Below are positions 8,804 through 16,734 of a stretch of DNA of 64,000 nucleotides, piece after piece. Position 1 is the stretch's first letter, and each line of letters opens with the position of its first letter. The DNA is taken from NCBI RefSeq assembly GCF_900105995.1, contig NZ_LT629785.1, positions 2,852,001-2,916,000 on the forward strand, in the 5' to 3' direction. The DNA comes from Pseudomonas pohangensis (lineage in GTDB: Bacteria > Pseudomonadota > Gammaproteobacteria > Pseudomonadales > Pseudomonadaceae). The position numbers and the translations under genes were made by a program. A model generated the notes under the pieces. That model did no database searches and was not told the origin of the DNA. It saw only the letters and a program-made list of their open reading frames with translations.

Positions 8804-8832
8804 TTTACAAGCAAATACACGATACGTATATT
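8804..8832 (+). promoter_or_regulatory. Putative sigma70 promoter for tRNA-Leu
   Basis: TTTACA (8804-8809) and TATATT (8827-8832) are separated by exactly 17 bases and followed by the GC discriminator GCGCCCCC. Transcription would begin near 8840, about 55 bases before the tRNA. The promoter lies in the 204-base gap divergent from rnr. Confidence 0.7.
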
Positions 8833-8895
8833 GCGCCCCCACAGCGACGGCAACGTTGTTGTAGTTGAAAGCGATGAGCAATCATCACTCTCAGT

Positions 8896-8982
8896 GCCCA
8901 GGTGGCGGAATTGGTAGACGCACATGGTTCAGGTCCATGCGGTGGCAACACCGTGGAAGTTCGAGTCTTCTCCTGGGCACCA
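8896..8982 (+). tRNA. tRNA-Leu(CAG)
   Basis: An 87-base class II tRNA with an encoded CCA (8980-8982). The acceptor stem GCCCAGG (8896-8902) pairs with CCTGGGC (8972-8978). The anticodon loop TTCAGGT carries CAG. A long variable arm (GGTGGCAACACC) and the T-loop TTCGAGTC are present. It occupies the same rnr-purA interval as in P. aeruginosa, on the strand opposite to both neighbours. Confidence 0.97.
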
Positions 8983-8990
8983 AATTCAAA

Positions 8991-9018
8991 ACAAAACCGA
9001 GCTCAGGCTCGGTTTTGT
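8991..9018 (+). terminator. Rho-independent terminator of tRNA-Leu
   Basis: A perfect 12-bp stem (ACAAAACCGAGC / GCTCGGTTTTGT) with a 4-base loop starts 9 bases after the tRNA CCA end and is followed by CGTTT. Confidence 0.88.
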
Positions 9019-9073
9019 CGTTTCTGGCCGTGGCAAACCGGAACACTCCGGTCCACTCCGTCCAAATACTGCA

Positions 9074-9103
9074 TACCCTGAAGCCGATTGCGGCCTCAGG
9101 GTA
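9074..9103 (-). terminator. Probable terminator of the hisZ-purA unit
   Basis: A 13-bp inverted repeat with one mismatch (TACCCTGAAGCCG / CGGCCTCAGGGTA) lies 8 bases beyond the purA stop codon. The T-tract on the minus strand is weak, so efficiency is uncertain. Confidence 0.5.
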
Positions 9104-9110
9104 CACCATC

Positions 9111-10406
9111 TCAGGCATAGGGGTGACGCAGCACGATAGTCTCGTTGCGGTCCGGGCCGGTCGAGATAATATCGATCGGCGCGCCCACCAGCTCTTCCAC
9201 CCGCAGAATATAGGCCCGCGCATTGGCTGGCAGCTCTTCCAGAGTCTTAGCGCCCACCGTGGACTCGCTCCAGCCCTGCACTTCCTCGTAGACCGGCTGC
9301 AGACCCAGATAACTCTCGGCATCTGTCGGCGCATCCACCAGCAGGTTGCCCGCCTGATCCCGGTAGCCGGTACAGATACGGATGGTTTCCAGACCATCCA
9401 GCACATCCAGCTTGGTCAGGCACAGGCCGGAAATACTGTTGATCTCGATGGCGCGACGCAGGATAACCGCATCAAACCAGCCACAACGACGGGCCCGCCC
9501 GGTAGTCGAGCCAAACTCGTGCCCACGCTTGGCCAGCCGTGCACCTACCTCGTCAAACAGCTCGGTAGGAAACGGACCGGAGCCGACACGTGTGGTGTAG
9601 GCCTTGGTGATACCGAGAATGTAATCCAGATACAGCGGACCAAAGCCCGAGCCGGTCGCCGTACCGCCTGCCGTAGTGCTGGAACTGGTGACGTACGGGT
9701 AGGTCCCGTGATCAATATCCAGCAGCGACCCCTGGGCACCCTCGAACATGATGTAGGCATCTTCCCTGCGCAACTGGTGCAGGCGTGCGGTCACATCGAT
9801 AACCAGCGGCTTGATGATTTCCGCATGCTCCAGCGCCTCATCCAGGGTTTTCTGGAAATCGACCGCCGGCTCCTTGTAATAGTGCTGCAGCACGAAGTTG
9901 TGGTATTCCAGCAACTCTTTCAGCTTGCTGGCAAAGCGTTCGCGATGGAACAGGTCGCCGATGCGCAACCCGCGGCGCGCCACCTTGTCCTCATAGGCCG
10001 GGCCGATGCCACGGCCAGTGGTGCCGATCTTGGCGTCACCACGGGCCTTTTCACGCGCCTGATCGAGCGCCACGTGATATGGCAGGATCAGCGTACAGGC
10101 CGAGCTGATGCGCAGACGCTCGCGTACCGGCACACCTTTCTGTTCCAGATTGCTGATCTCGCGCAGCAGGGCGTCCGGCGCAACCACCACGCCATTGCCG
10201 ATCATACATTCGACCCCTTCACGGAGAATGCCTGACGGAATCAGGTGCAGCACGGTCTTCTCGCCGTCGATGACCAGTGTATGGCCGGCGTTGTGACCAC
10301 CCTGGAAGCGCACCACGGCAGCCGCCTGATCTGTCAGCAGATCAACGATCTTGCCTTTACCCTCATCACCCCACTGGGTACCCAGGACGACGACATTCTT
10401 ACCCAT
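9111..10406 (-). CDS. purA: Adenylosuccinate synthetase
   Basis: Converts IMP, aspartate and GTP to adenylosuccinate, the first committed step of AMP synthesis. At 431 residues it has normal family length. The N-terminal GTP loop TQWGDEGKGK (about 9-18) with catalytic Asp and the GGHNAGHT motif (about 36-43) are present. So is the GTTGRGIGPAYEDK stretch (about 127-140), and the later TTGRARRCGWFD element. It follows hisZ on the same strand with a 51-base gap, the conserved Pseudomonas arrangement. Confidence 0.98.
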   Translation of the reverse strand: MGKNVVVLGTQWGDEGKGKIVDLLTDQAAAVVRFQGGHNAGHTLVIDGEKTVLHLIPSGILREGVECMIGNGVVVAPDALLREISNLEQKGVPVRERLRISSACTLILPYHVALDQAREKARGDAKIGTTGRGIGPAYEDKVARRGLRIGDLFHRERFASKLKELLEYHNFVLQHYYKEPAVDFQKTLDEALEHAEIIKPLVIDVTARLHQLRREDAYIMFEGAQGSLLDIDHGTYPYVTSSSTTAGGTATGSGFGPLYLDYILGITKAYTTRVGSGPFPTELFDEVGARLAKRGHEFGSTTGRARRCGWFDAVILRRAIEINSISGLCLTKLDVLDGLETIRICTGYRDQAGNLLVDAPTDAESYLGLQPVYEEVQGWSESTVGAKTLEELPANARAYILRVEELVGAPIDIISTGPDRNETIVLRHPYA

Positions 10407-10457
10407 TACAGTTGCCCTCTCAGCAATTTAGCTGCCGGCGGCGCCGGCAAATTTCGT

Positions 10458-11645
10458 TCAGGACGCTACCGGCACGACTTGCCAGCGACCGTCTTGCAGT
10501 ACCAGCTGCCGATCGCAGCCCGCCACAGCAGCTTCGGCCAGCGCCTGGCCAGGCAATGCCTGCACCACCCTGAGCCCGTCACGCCGCAGCCGTTGAATCT
10601 CTTTCCACAAGTACAGGTCGTGCACATCCGGCGCCCACACACCTTCTACCGGGGCGTCCGCAAGTCGCTGCCCCAGCGTCACCAGGGTTTTCAGATCGGT
10701 AGAAAAGCCGGTGGCCGGTCTTGCACGTCCGAAAGCGGCACCGATATCGTCATAGCGCCCACCCTGGGCGATCGACTGGCCGACACCCGGCACAAAGGCG
10801 GCAAACACCACGCCCGTGTGGTAGTGATAACCGCGCAACTCGCCAAGATCGAAATACAGCGGCAGCTCCGGGTAGCGCAACTCAAGCGCATCGGCAATTG
10901 ACAGCAATTCATCCAGCGCGGCATGCACGTCATCCGGCGCCTCAACCAGACACGCCTGGGCCAGCTCAAGCACTTCGCGGCCGCCACAAAGTTCCGCCAG
11001 AGCCTGCAGCATGCTGGCCAGACCGGCTGGCATACCGGCCGTCAGCTGGGCAACTTCGTCGTGAGCCTTGCGCTGCAGCGCATCAAACAGCTGCTGCTCG
11101 GTCTCACCAGACAAACCTGCAGCCCTGGCCAGACCCCGGTAAATTCCGACATGACCAAGATCCAGATGCACGTCCGGCACCCGGGCCAAGTCGAGCACTT
11201 CCAGCAACAGGCTGATGACTTCTACATCACTGGCCGGACTGTCATCGCCATACAGCTCGGCACCCAGCTGGATCGGGCTGCGCGATGTCGATAGTGCCCG
11301 CGGCCGCGCATGCAACACGCTACCGGCATAACACAGACGACTCGGGCCGTTGCGCCGCAAGGAGTGGGCATCGATGCGCGCGACTTGCGGGGTAATGTCG
11401 GCACGAAAACCGAGCAAACGACCGGATTGCGGATCGGTTACCTTGAAGGTGCGCAGGTCAAGATCCTCACCGGCACCACTCAGAAGTGATTCGATATATT
11501 CGATGTGTGGAGTAATAACCAGCTCATAACCCCAGCACTGAAAAAGGTCGAGCACCCGTCGACGGGCCAGCTCGATACTGTCCGCTTCCGGCGGCAGTAC
11601 CTCCTCGATGCCATCTGGCAGCAGCCAGCGCTCTACCGTTGCCAT
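10458..11645 (-). CDS. hisZ: ATP phosphoribosyltransferase regulatory subunit
   Basis: A catalytically inactive paralogue of histidyl-tRNA synthetase that activates and gives histidine feedback control to short-form HisG in the first step of histidine synthesis. The 395-residue product has class II synthetase-like motifs (LFQCWGYELVITPHIEY, DPQSGRLLGFRADITPQVAR) but lacks the anticodon-binding domain of true HisRS. A short-form hisG is therefore expected elsewhere in the genome. It lies upstream of purA and downstream of a DUF2065 gene on the same strand. Confidence 0.93.
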   Translation of the reverse strand: MATVERWLLPDGIEEVLPPEADSIELARRRVLDLFQCWGYELVITPHIEYIESLLSGAGEDLDLRTFKVTDPQSGRLLGFRADITPQVARIDAHSLRRNGPSRLCYAGSVLHARPRALSTSRSPIQLGAELYGDDSPASDVEVISLLLEVLDLARVPDVHLDLGHVGIYRGLARAAGLSGETEQQLFDALQRKAHDEVAQLTAGMPAGLASMLQALAELCGGREVLELAQACLVEAPDDVHAALDELLSIADALELRYPELPLYFDLGELRGYHYHTGVVFAAFVPGVGQSIAQGGRYDDIGAAFGRARPATGFSTDLKTLVTLGQRLADAPVEGVWAPDVHDLYLWKEIQRLRRDGLRVVQALPGQALAEAAVAGCDRQLVLQDGRWQVVPVAS

Positions 11646-11681
11646 AATGCCTTTTCCTCTTTCGATCAGGGCGGCAAGCCT

Positions 11682-11867
11682 TCAGTGAAGCCAATACAGG
11701 GCGGCCGTTCCAAGCAACATGCTGGCCAACCCGATGAGACGCAATTGCTGGTCTGGCAAACCGGACAACAGCACTACTGACTCACGCCAGCGTTTTGGCG
11801 AAAGAAAAGGCAGGACGCCCTCGAACACCAATACCAGACAAAGCGCTATACCGATTTCCTGCCACAT
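11682..11867 (-). CDS. DUF2065 small membrane protein
   Basis: A 61-residue protein with two predicted membrane helices (about 6-22 and 42-59) joined by the conserved FLSPKRWRE loop. This matches the small DUF2065 (YjeT-like) family found beside hflC in many gammaproteobacteria, including PA4940 of P. aeruginosa. Its function is unknown. The ATG at 11867 is chosen over an upstream in-frame start because the protein then begins MWQEIG like its relatives. A terminator separates it from hflC. Confidence 0.85.
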   Translation of the reverse strand: MWQEIGIALCLVLVFEGVLPFLSPKRWRESVVLLSGLPDQQLRLIGLASMLLGTAALYWLH

Positions 11868-11897
11868 GTTTTCAACACACACGAGCGCCACAGACGC

Positions 11898-11921
11898 AAA
11901 AAAGCCGGGATTTTCCCGGCT
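11898..11921 (-). terminator. Rho-independent terminator downstream of hflC
   Basis: On the minus strand an 8-bp stem (AGCCGGGA / TCCCGGCT read on the plus strand) with a 3-base loop is followed by six T residues. It ends the hflK-hflC transcript about 70 bases past the hflC stop. Confidence 0.85.
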
Positions 11922-11944
11922 GAGAAATGGTAACACAGTTTGTC

Positions 11945-11987
11945 CCGCGGTCATGCCGAGCTCATGCAAGCCTCGGCATGACCGCGG
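11945..11987. repeat. 16-bp perfect inverted repeat after hflC
   Basis: CCGCGGTCATGCCGAG (11945-11960) is the exact reverse complement of 11972-11987, with an 11-base spacer. It begins 6 bases after the hflC stop codon and precedes the canonical terminator. It lacks a T-tract and could be an mRNA 3'-stabilising hairpin or a dispersed palindromic element. No second copy was noticed in this window. Confidence 0.85.
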
Positions 11988-11992
11988 CACGC

Positions 11993-12862
11993 TCAGGGAC
12001 CGGGCTTCTCCATGTAACGGAAGAACTCGTTTTCAGGATCGAGCACCAGCATATCGGTCTTCTCGGCGAAGCTTTCGCGATAGGCCTTGAGGCTGCGGTA
12101 GAACGCGTAGAACTCCTGATCCTGACCGTATGCCTTGGCATAGATCTCGGCCGCCAGCGCATCGCCATCACCACGAATCTGCTCGGCGTCACGATAGGCT
12201 TCGGCGACAATCACACGTTTCTGCCGGTCGGCATCGGCACGAATGCCTTCCGCCAGCTCACGTCCCTTGGCCCGATGCTCGCTCGCTTCACGCTCACGCT
12301 CCGAAGCCATACGCTCGAACACGCTGCGATAAACTTCCTTGGGCAAGTCGATAGTCTTGACGCGCACGTCCACCACCTCGATACCCAGCTCTTTCTGCGC
12401 CATGCGGTTGAGGTTGGAAGTGATATCAGCCATCAGCGAGTCGCGCTCACCAGACACCACTTCATGCAGCGTACGCTTGCCGAACTGGTTGGACAGCCCG
12501 GCTACCAGACGCTGCGACAGGCGATCATCAGCGATCTGCTTGAGGCCCGAGGTGGCGGTGTAATAGCGGCTTGCATCGGCAATACGCCACTTGGCATAGG
12601 CGTCCACAATCACCGCCTTTTTCTCCAGCGTCAGCAAGCGCTGCGCAGGTGAATCCAGGGTCAGCAGGCGACCATCAAACTTGCGCACCTGGTCGACATA
12701 GGGAACCTTGAAGTGCAGTCCCGGCTGGACGTTGTCCTGCACCACCCGACCGAACTGCAACAGCACGGCCCGTTCGGTTTGCGCCACAACGTAGAAGCTG
12801 TTCCAGCCGATGACCGCCAGCAATACGCCGGCAATCAGGGCAAATAATGCTTTATTGCTCAT
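11993..12862 (-). CDS. hflC: FtsH protease modulator HflC
   Basis: A SPFH/prohibitin-family protein that forms the periplasmic HflKC cage around the membrane protease FtsH and modulates its access to substrates. The 289-residue product has one N-terminal membrane anchor (about 6-24) and an SPFH domain beginning VAQTERAVLLQFGRV. A long charged helix follows (about 190-240, SEREREASEHRAKGRELAEG). Its start codon shares one base with the hflK stop (TAATG), so the pair is translationally coupled. Confidence 0.96.
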   Translation of the reverse strand: MSNKALFALIAGVLLAVIGWNSFYVVAQTERAVLLQFGRVVQDNVQPGLHFKVPYVDQVRKFDGRLLTLDSPAQRLLTLEKKAVIVDAYAKWRIADASRYYTATSGLKQIADDRLSQRLVAGLSNQFGKRTLHEVVSGERDSLMADITSNLNRMAQKELGIEVVDVRVKTIDLPKEVYRSVFERMASEREREASEHRAKGRELAEGIRADADRQKRVIVAEAYRDAEQIRGDGDALAAEIYAKAYGQDQEFYAFYRSLKAYRESFAEKTDMLVLDPENEFFRYMEKPGP

Positions 12863-14010
12863 TAGCGACTCTCCCTGGAACGCGTATCGCGCTGCGGTTC
12901 AATCTTCGAGTACTGATTGTCGTCCGCGCCGGAGCCGCTGCCCGACGGACTGGCCAGCGGCTTGCCGCGGCCATCCATCATCTTGTCCAGGGGCAGGTAC
13001 AGCAGATTCTGTCCCTTGTTGCCACTTACCAGCACCTTGCTGGCATTGCTCAGCACTTCCTGCATGGTGTCGATGTACAGGCGTTCACGGGTAATCTCCG
13101 GCGCCTTGCGGTACTCGGCAACCAGTTTGCTGAAACGCTCCCCCTCACCCTCGGCCCTGGCTACCACTTCATCACGGTAACCACTGGCGTCCTCGAAGGC
13201 CCGTTGTGCCTGCCCGCGCGCTTCGGGAACTACCCGGTTGGCATACGCCTCGGCCTGGTTCTTCTCGCGCTGCTCATCTTCGCGGGCACGGGTTACATCG
13301 TCAAAAGCGTCTTTCACTTCGGAAGGCGCTGCAGCGCGCTGGATGTTTACCTGAGTCACCAGAATGCCGGTGTCATAGTCATCGAGAATGCTCTGCAGGC
13401 GCTTCTGCACCTCATTACTCATGACTTCACGGCCTTCAGTCAGCACCTGATCCATCGAAGTCGAGCCCACCACATGACGCAAGGCGCTTTCCGTCGCTTC
13501 GCGCAGGCTGTTTTGCGGCTGATCGACCTTGAGCACGAAGTCCTCCAGGTTGTTGATCTTGTACTGCACGGTCAGCGGCACTTCGACGATATTTTCATCT
13601 TCGGTGAGCATCTGTCCGACCTTGGTGTAGGTACGCTCACCCCTGACATTTTCCTGGAATTTCTTGTCGATCGGCGGCAGATAAAAATTCAGGCCGGGGC
13701 CCACAGTTTCGTGGTACTTGCCGAAACGCAGCACGACAGCCTGTTCCTGTTCGTCGACCACATACACGGCGCTGTACAGCCAGGCCGCAGCCAGAATCAG
13801 CAGACCGACCAGCAACAGGCCATAGCCTCCGCCCTGACCACTGTCATTGCTGCCGCCGCGCGGCTTGCCACCACCGAAAATATTGCCAAGGCTTTCCTGC
13901 AACTTGCGCAATGCCTCATCCAAATCCGGCGGTCCCTTGCGGTCACCGCCTTTACGGCCACCCCAGGGGTCTTGATTGTTCGAGTTGCCACCGGGCTCAT
14001 TCCAAGCCAT
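12862..14010 (-). CDS. hflK: FtsH protease activity modulator HflK
   Basis: Partner of HflC in the membrane complex regulating FtsH. The start at 14010 (MAWNEPGGNSNNQDPWGG) has GGAG about 7 bases upstream and gives 382 residues; the open frame extends upstream without family resemblance. A Gly/Asn/Lys-rich cytoplasmic N-terminus is followed by one membrane helix (about 70-92), the SPFH domain (VVDEQEQAVVLRFGKY) and a long alpha-helical region with EDEQREKNQAEAYAN. The C-terminal tail is rich in Gly and Ser. Confidence 0.96.
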   Translation of the reverse strand: MAWNEPGGNSNNQDPWGGRKGGDRKGPPDLDEALRKLQESLGNIFGGGKPRGGSNDSGQGGGYGLLLVGLLILAAAWLYSAVYVVDEQEQAVVLRFGKYHETVGPGLNFYLPPIDKKFQENVRGERTYTKVGQMLTEDENIVEVPLTVQYKINNLEDFVLKVDQPQNSLREATESALRHVVGSTSMDQVLTEGREVMSNEVQKRLQSILDDYDTGILVTQVNIQRAAAPSEVKDAFDDVTRAREDEQREKNQAEAYANRVVPEARGQAQRAFEDASGYRDEVVARAEGEGERFSKLVAEYRKAPEITRERLYIDTMQEVLSNASKVLVSGNKGQNLLYLPLDKMMDGRGKPLASPSGSGSGADDNQYSKIEPQRDTRSRESR

Positions 14011-14107
14011 AGCGATCTCCATAAATAAAAAGCCAAGGCGTGCCGATGACACGCCGCCCAATGCTACAGAATGCTGAACCCCAGCGCCAAAAACACTGCC
14101 CCGGGCA

Positions 14108-15409
14108 TTATTGCAAAGTGTGTTGCTGGATGAACTCGTCCGGCTGAAAGCCTTCACGACTGATCAGGCGATTCAGCTCGGTGCGTGGCACCCGGACTTC
14201 CAGCAGCGTCTCGCCGGCCTCGTCATGGGTCTCTTTCAGCACCGCGCCAACGGCAAACAGCTGCGCGCGCAAACGGCCCAGCCTTTGCGGCAAGTGCACG
14301 GTGCCGATAAACAGGTCATTACCCAGCAATTCGGCAATCGCCTGCCGCAGAAGCTCAAGACCACGACCATCGCGGGCCGACAGCCAGACACGCTCGGGCC
14401 GACCATCCACATCACGCTGGATATGCGGCTCAATGCCTTCGAGCAAATCCAGCTTGTTATAGACCTCCAGCAGCGGAATCTCGGCAGCGCCGATTTCTCC
14501 CAGCACCGCCAGAACCTGCTCGATCTGCAACTGCCGCTCCGGTTCGTGGGCGTCAATCACATGCAGGAGCAGGTCGGCATTGCTGGATTCCTCCAGCGTC
14601 GCACGGAATGCCTCCACCAGTTTGTGCGGCAAGTGGCGGATAAATCCCACCGTATCGGCCAGCACGACTGGTCCGACATCCTCCAGATCCAGCCGGCGGA
14701 AGGTCGGATCCAGCGTGGCAAACAACTGATCGGCCGCGTAAACCCCGGAGCCGGTCAGTGTATTGAACAGGGTGGACTTGCCCGCATTGGTGTAGCCGAC
14801 CAGCGATACCGAGGGTATTTCGGCCCGGCGCCGCCCACGACGCGCCTGTTCGCGCTGGCTGCGCACCGTATCCAGACGCTTGCGGATCTGCCGGATACGC
14901 ACCCGCAACAGTCTGCGGTCAGTTTCCAGCTGGGTTTCACCCGGTCCACGCAGGCCGATACCGCCTTTCTGCCGCTCGAGGTGGGTCCAGCCACGTACCA
15001 GCCGCGTACTCATATGGTCGAGCTGGGCCAGCTCCACCTGCAACTTGCCTTCATGGGTACGCGCACGCTGGGCAAAAATATCCAGGATCAGCCCGGTGCG
15101 ATCGAGCACGCGACATTCGAAAGCGCGCTCGAGATTGCGCTCCTGGCTGGGCGTCAGGGTGTGATTGAAAATAACCAGCTCAGCCTGCGTCGACTGCACC
15201 AGCTGGTGCAATTCATCAACCTTGCCGCTGCCGATCAGGTATTTCGCCGTCATCTGGCTACGCGGCACCCGCACGAAAGCCACCGCCTCTGCTCCAGCAG
15301 ACAGTGCCAGTTCCTGAAACTCCTGAGGATCTTCCCGAACCCCGGGCTCCTGGCCCTCCAGATGAACCAGGATTGCCCGCTCACCGCCACCCGGGCGCTC
15401 GAAAAACAA
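14108..15409 (-). CDS. hflX: GTPase HflX
   Basis: A ribosome-associated GTPase that splits stalled 70S ribosomes under stress. The 433-residue product has the N-terminal HflX nucleotide-binding domain (NHTLTPSQERNLERA near 120) and the glycine-rich linker ERQKGGIGLRGPGETQLE. The G domain follows, with G1 GYTNAGKST (about 203-211), G3 DTVGF and G4 NKLD. The start is a TTG at 15409 (FFERPGGG...), which matches the N-terminus usual in Pseudomonas HflX and has a GGGGG tract just upstream. It lies 14 bases after hfq on the same strand. Confidence 0.95.
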   Translation of the reverse strand: MFFERPGGGERAILVHLEGQEPGVREDPQEFQELALSAGAEAVAFVRVPRSQMTAKYLIGSGKVDELHQLVQSTQAELVIFNHTLTPSQERNLERAFECRVLDRTGLILDIFAQRARTHEGKLQVELAQLDHMSTRLVRGWTHLERQKGGIGLRGPGETQLETDRRLLRVRIRQIRKRLDTVRSQREQARRGRRRAEIPSVSLVGYTNAGKSTLFNTLTGSGVYAADQLFATLDPTFRRLDLEDVGPVVLADTVGFIRHLPHKLVEAFRATLEESSNADLLLHVIDAHEPERQLQIEQVLAVLGEIGAAEIPLLEVYNKLDLLEGIEPHIQRDVDGRPERVWLSARDGRGLELLRQAIAELLGNDLFIGTVHLPQRLGRLRAQLFAVGAVLKETHDEAGETLLEVRVPRTELNRLISREGFQPDEFIQQHTLQ

Positions 15410-15423
15410 ATCAGCCCCCTAGG

Positions 15424-15687
15424 TCAGAAGTTACCCGGCTCAACAGGCGCATCGTCATCGGCCTCCGGCGTGGCCGGCAAACGTACGGGGCGACTAGGCA
15501 CAACGGTGGAAATAGCGTGCTTGTAGACCATCTGGCTGACAGTGTTCTTCAGCAAAATCACGAACTGGTCGAATGACTCGATCTGGCCCTGCAACTTGAT
15601 GCCGTTGACCAGATAGATGGATACCGGAACGCGCTCCTTGCGCAGGGTGTTCAGATAAGGGTCTTGTAGCGAATGCCCTTTTGACAT
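15424..15687 (-). CDS. hfq: RNA chaperone Hfq
   Basis: A hexameric Sm-like chaperone that pairs small RNAs with mRNAs and, in Pseudomonas, mediates catabolite repression with Crc. The start at 15687 (MSKGHSLQDPYLN) has GAGGAG 8 bases upstream; an in-frame GTG three codons earlier has no good site. The 87-residue product shows the Sm1 region (VSIYLVNGIKLQGQIESFDQ) and the Sm2 motif YKHAIST. A short acidic, proline-containing tail follows. Order miaA-hfq-hflX is the conserved arrangement. Confidence 0.98.
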   Translation of the reverse strand: MSKGHSLQDPYLNTLRKERVPVSIYLVNGIKLQGQIESFDQFVILLKNTVSQMVYKHAISTVVPSRPVRLPATPEADDDAPVEPGNF

Positions 15688-15766
15688 GTGTTGCACTCCT
15701 CAAACAAACGAAAATTATTCCAGCGAAAACACGCTGCCGACCCAAAGAATAGACGGCAAATGCAAC

Positions 15767-16723
15767 TTACCCACGCAATATTGTGGCTGAATTCAGGTAT
15801 TTCAAGGCTCGCGGCAGATTGTCGCTGGCCAGACTGTCGAGCCAGTGCACCTGTTCCCAGCTACGCAGCCAGGTAAATTGCCGCTTCGCCAGTTGCCGGG
15901 TGGCAATAATGCCACGTTGTTCCAGCTCATCCAGAGTCAGATCGCCCTCCAGATAGGCCCACGCCTGCCGGTAGCCCACCGAACGCATGGACGGTAGTCC
16001 GGCATGCAGGTCACCTCGCTTGTACAGCTGTTCCACTTCGGCAACAAAACCCTGCTGCAACATATGCTTGAAGCGCAAGGCAATCCGTTCGTGCAGCAGC
16101 TGGCGCTGTAACGGCGCAATGGCCAGGCGGGCGATTCTATACGGCAAACCGGCAGCCAGGCCGAGTTTTTGTAACTCGCGATGACGGCTCATGCTCATGC
16201 CACTGACACGATAGACCTCCAGCGCACGAATCAGCCGCTGCGGGTCATTCGGGTGAATGCGCGCTGCCGACTGCGGATCAATCGCCGCCAGCTGCTCATG
16301 CAATACCTGCAAGCCGGCGCTGTTGGCCAATGCCTCCAGCTCCGCCCGCACCGCGGGATCGGCTGCCGGCATATCCGCCAGACCTTCTTCCAGGGCCTTG
16401 AAATACAGCATGGTGCCGCCTACCAGCAGCGGAATACGGCCACGCGCGCTGATTTCGGCCATTGCCTGCAACGCGTCGGCGCGAAAATCAGCGGCCGAAT
16501 AGCTGTCCAGCGGATCACGAATATCGATAAGACGGTGTGGAAACGCCTCCAGTGTCTGCCGATCCGGCTTGGCCGTGCCGATATCCATGCCGCGGTAGAC
16601 CAGCGCCGAATCGACACTAATCAACTCGCAGGGCAACTGTCGCGCCAGCTCCAAAGCCAGGTCGGTCTTGCCGGCCGCTGTCGGACCCATGAGGAAGATT
16701 GCCGGTGGCAACTGTTCAGACAT
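15767..16723 (-). CDS. miaA: tRNA dimethylallyltransferase
   Basis: Transfers a dimethylallyl group to N6 of A37 in tRNAs reading UNN codons. The 318-residue product has the P-loop GPTAAGKT (about 12-19), the DSALVYRGMDIGTAKP element with catalytic Asp (about 37-52), and the conserved HRLIDIRDP, VGGTMLYFKAL and RIHPNDPQRLIRALEVY stretches. It lies 11 bases after mutL and 79 bases before hfq, in the classical mutL-miaA-hfq order. Confidence 0.97.
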   Translation of the reverse strand: MSEQLPPAIFLMGPTAAGKTDLALELARQLPCELISVDSALVYRGMDIGTAKPDRQTLEAFPHRLIDIRDPLDSYSAADFRADALQAMAEISARGRIPLLVGGTMLYFKALEEGLADMPAADPAVRAELEALANSAGLQVLHEQLAAIDPQSAARIHPNDPQRLIRALEVYRVSGMSMSRHRELQKLGLAAGLPYRIARLAIAPLQRQLLHERIALRFKHMLQQGFVAEVEQLYKRGDLHAGLPSMRSVGYRQAWAYLEGDLTLDELEQRGIIATRQLAKRQFTWLRSWEQVHWLDSLASDNLPRALKYLNSATILRG

Positions 16724-16734
16724 CGGCCGGATAC

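Noticed and set aside
9074..9103. Riboswitch upstream of a gene
   Set aside because: The hairpin lies downstream of purA and reads as a terminator; no conserved purine riboswitch core was seen.
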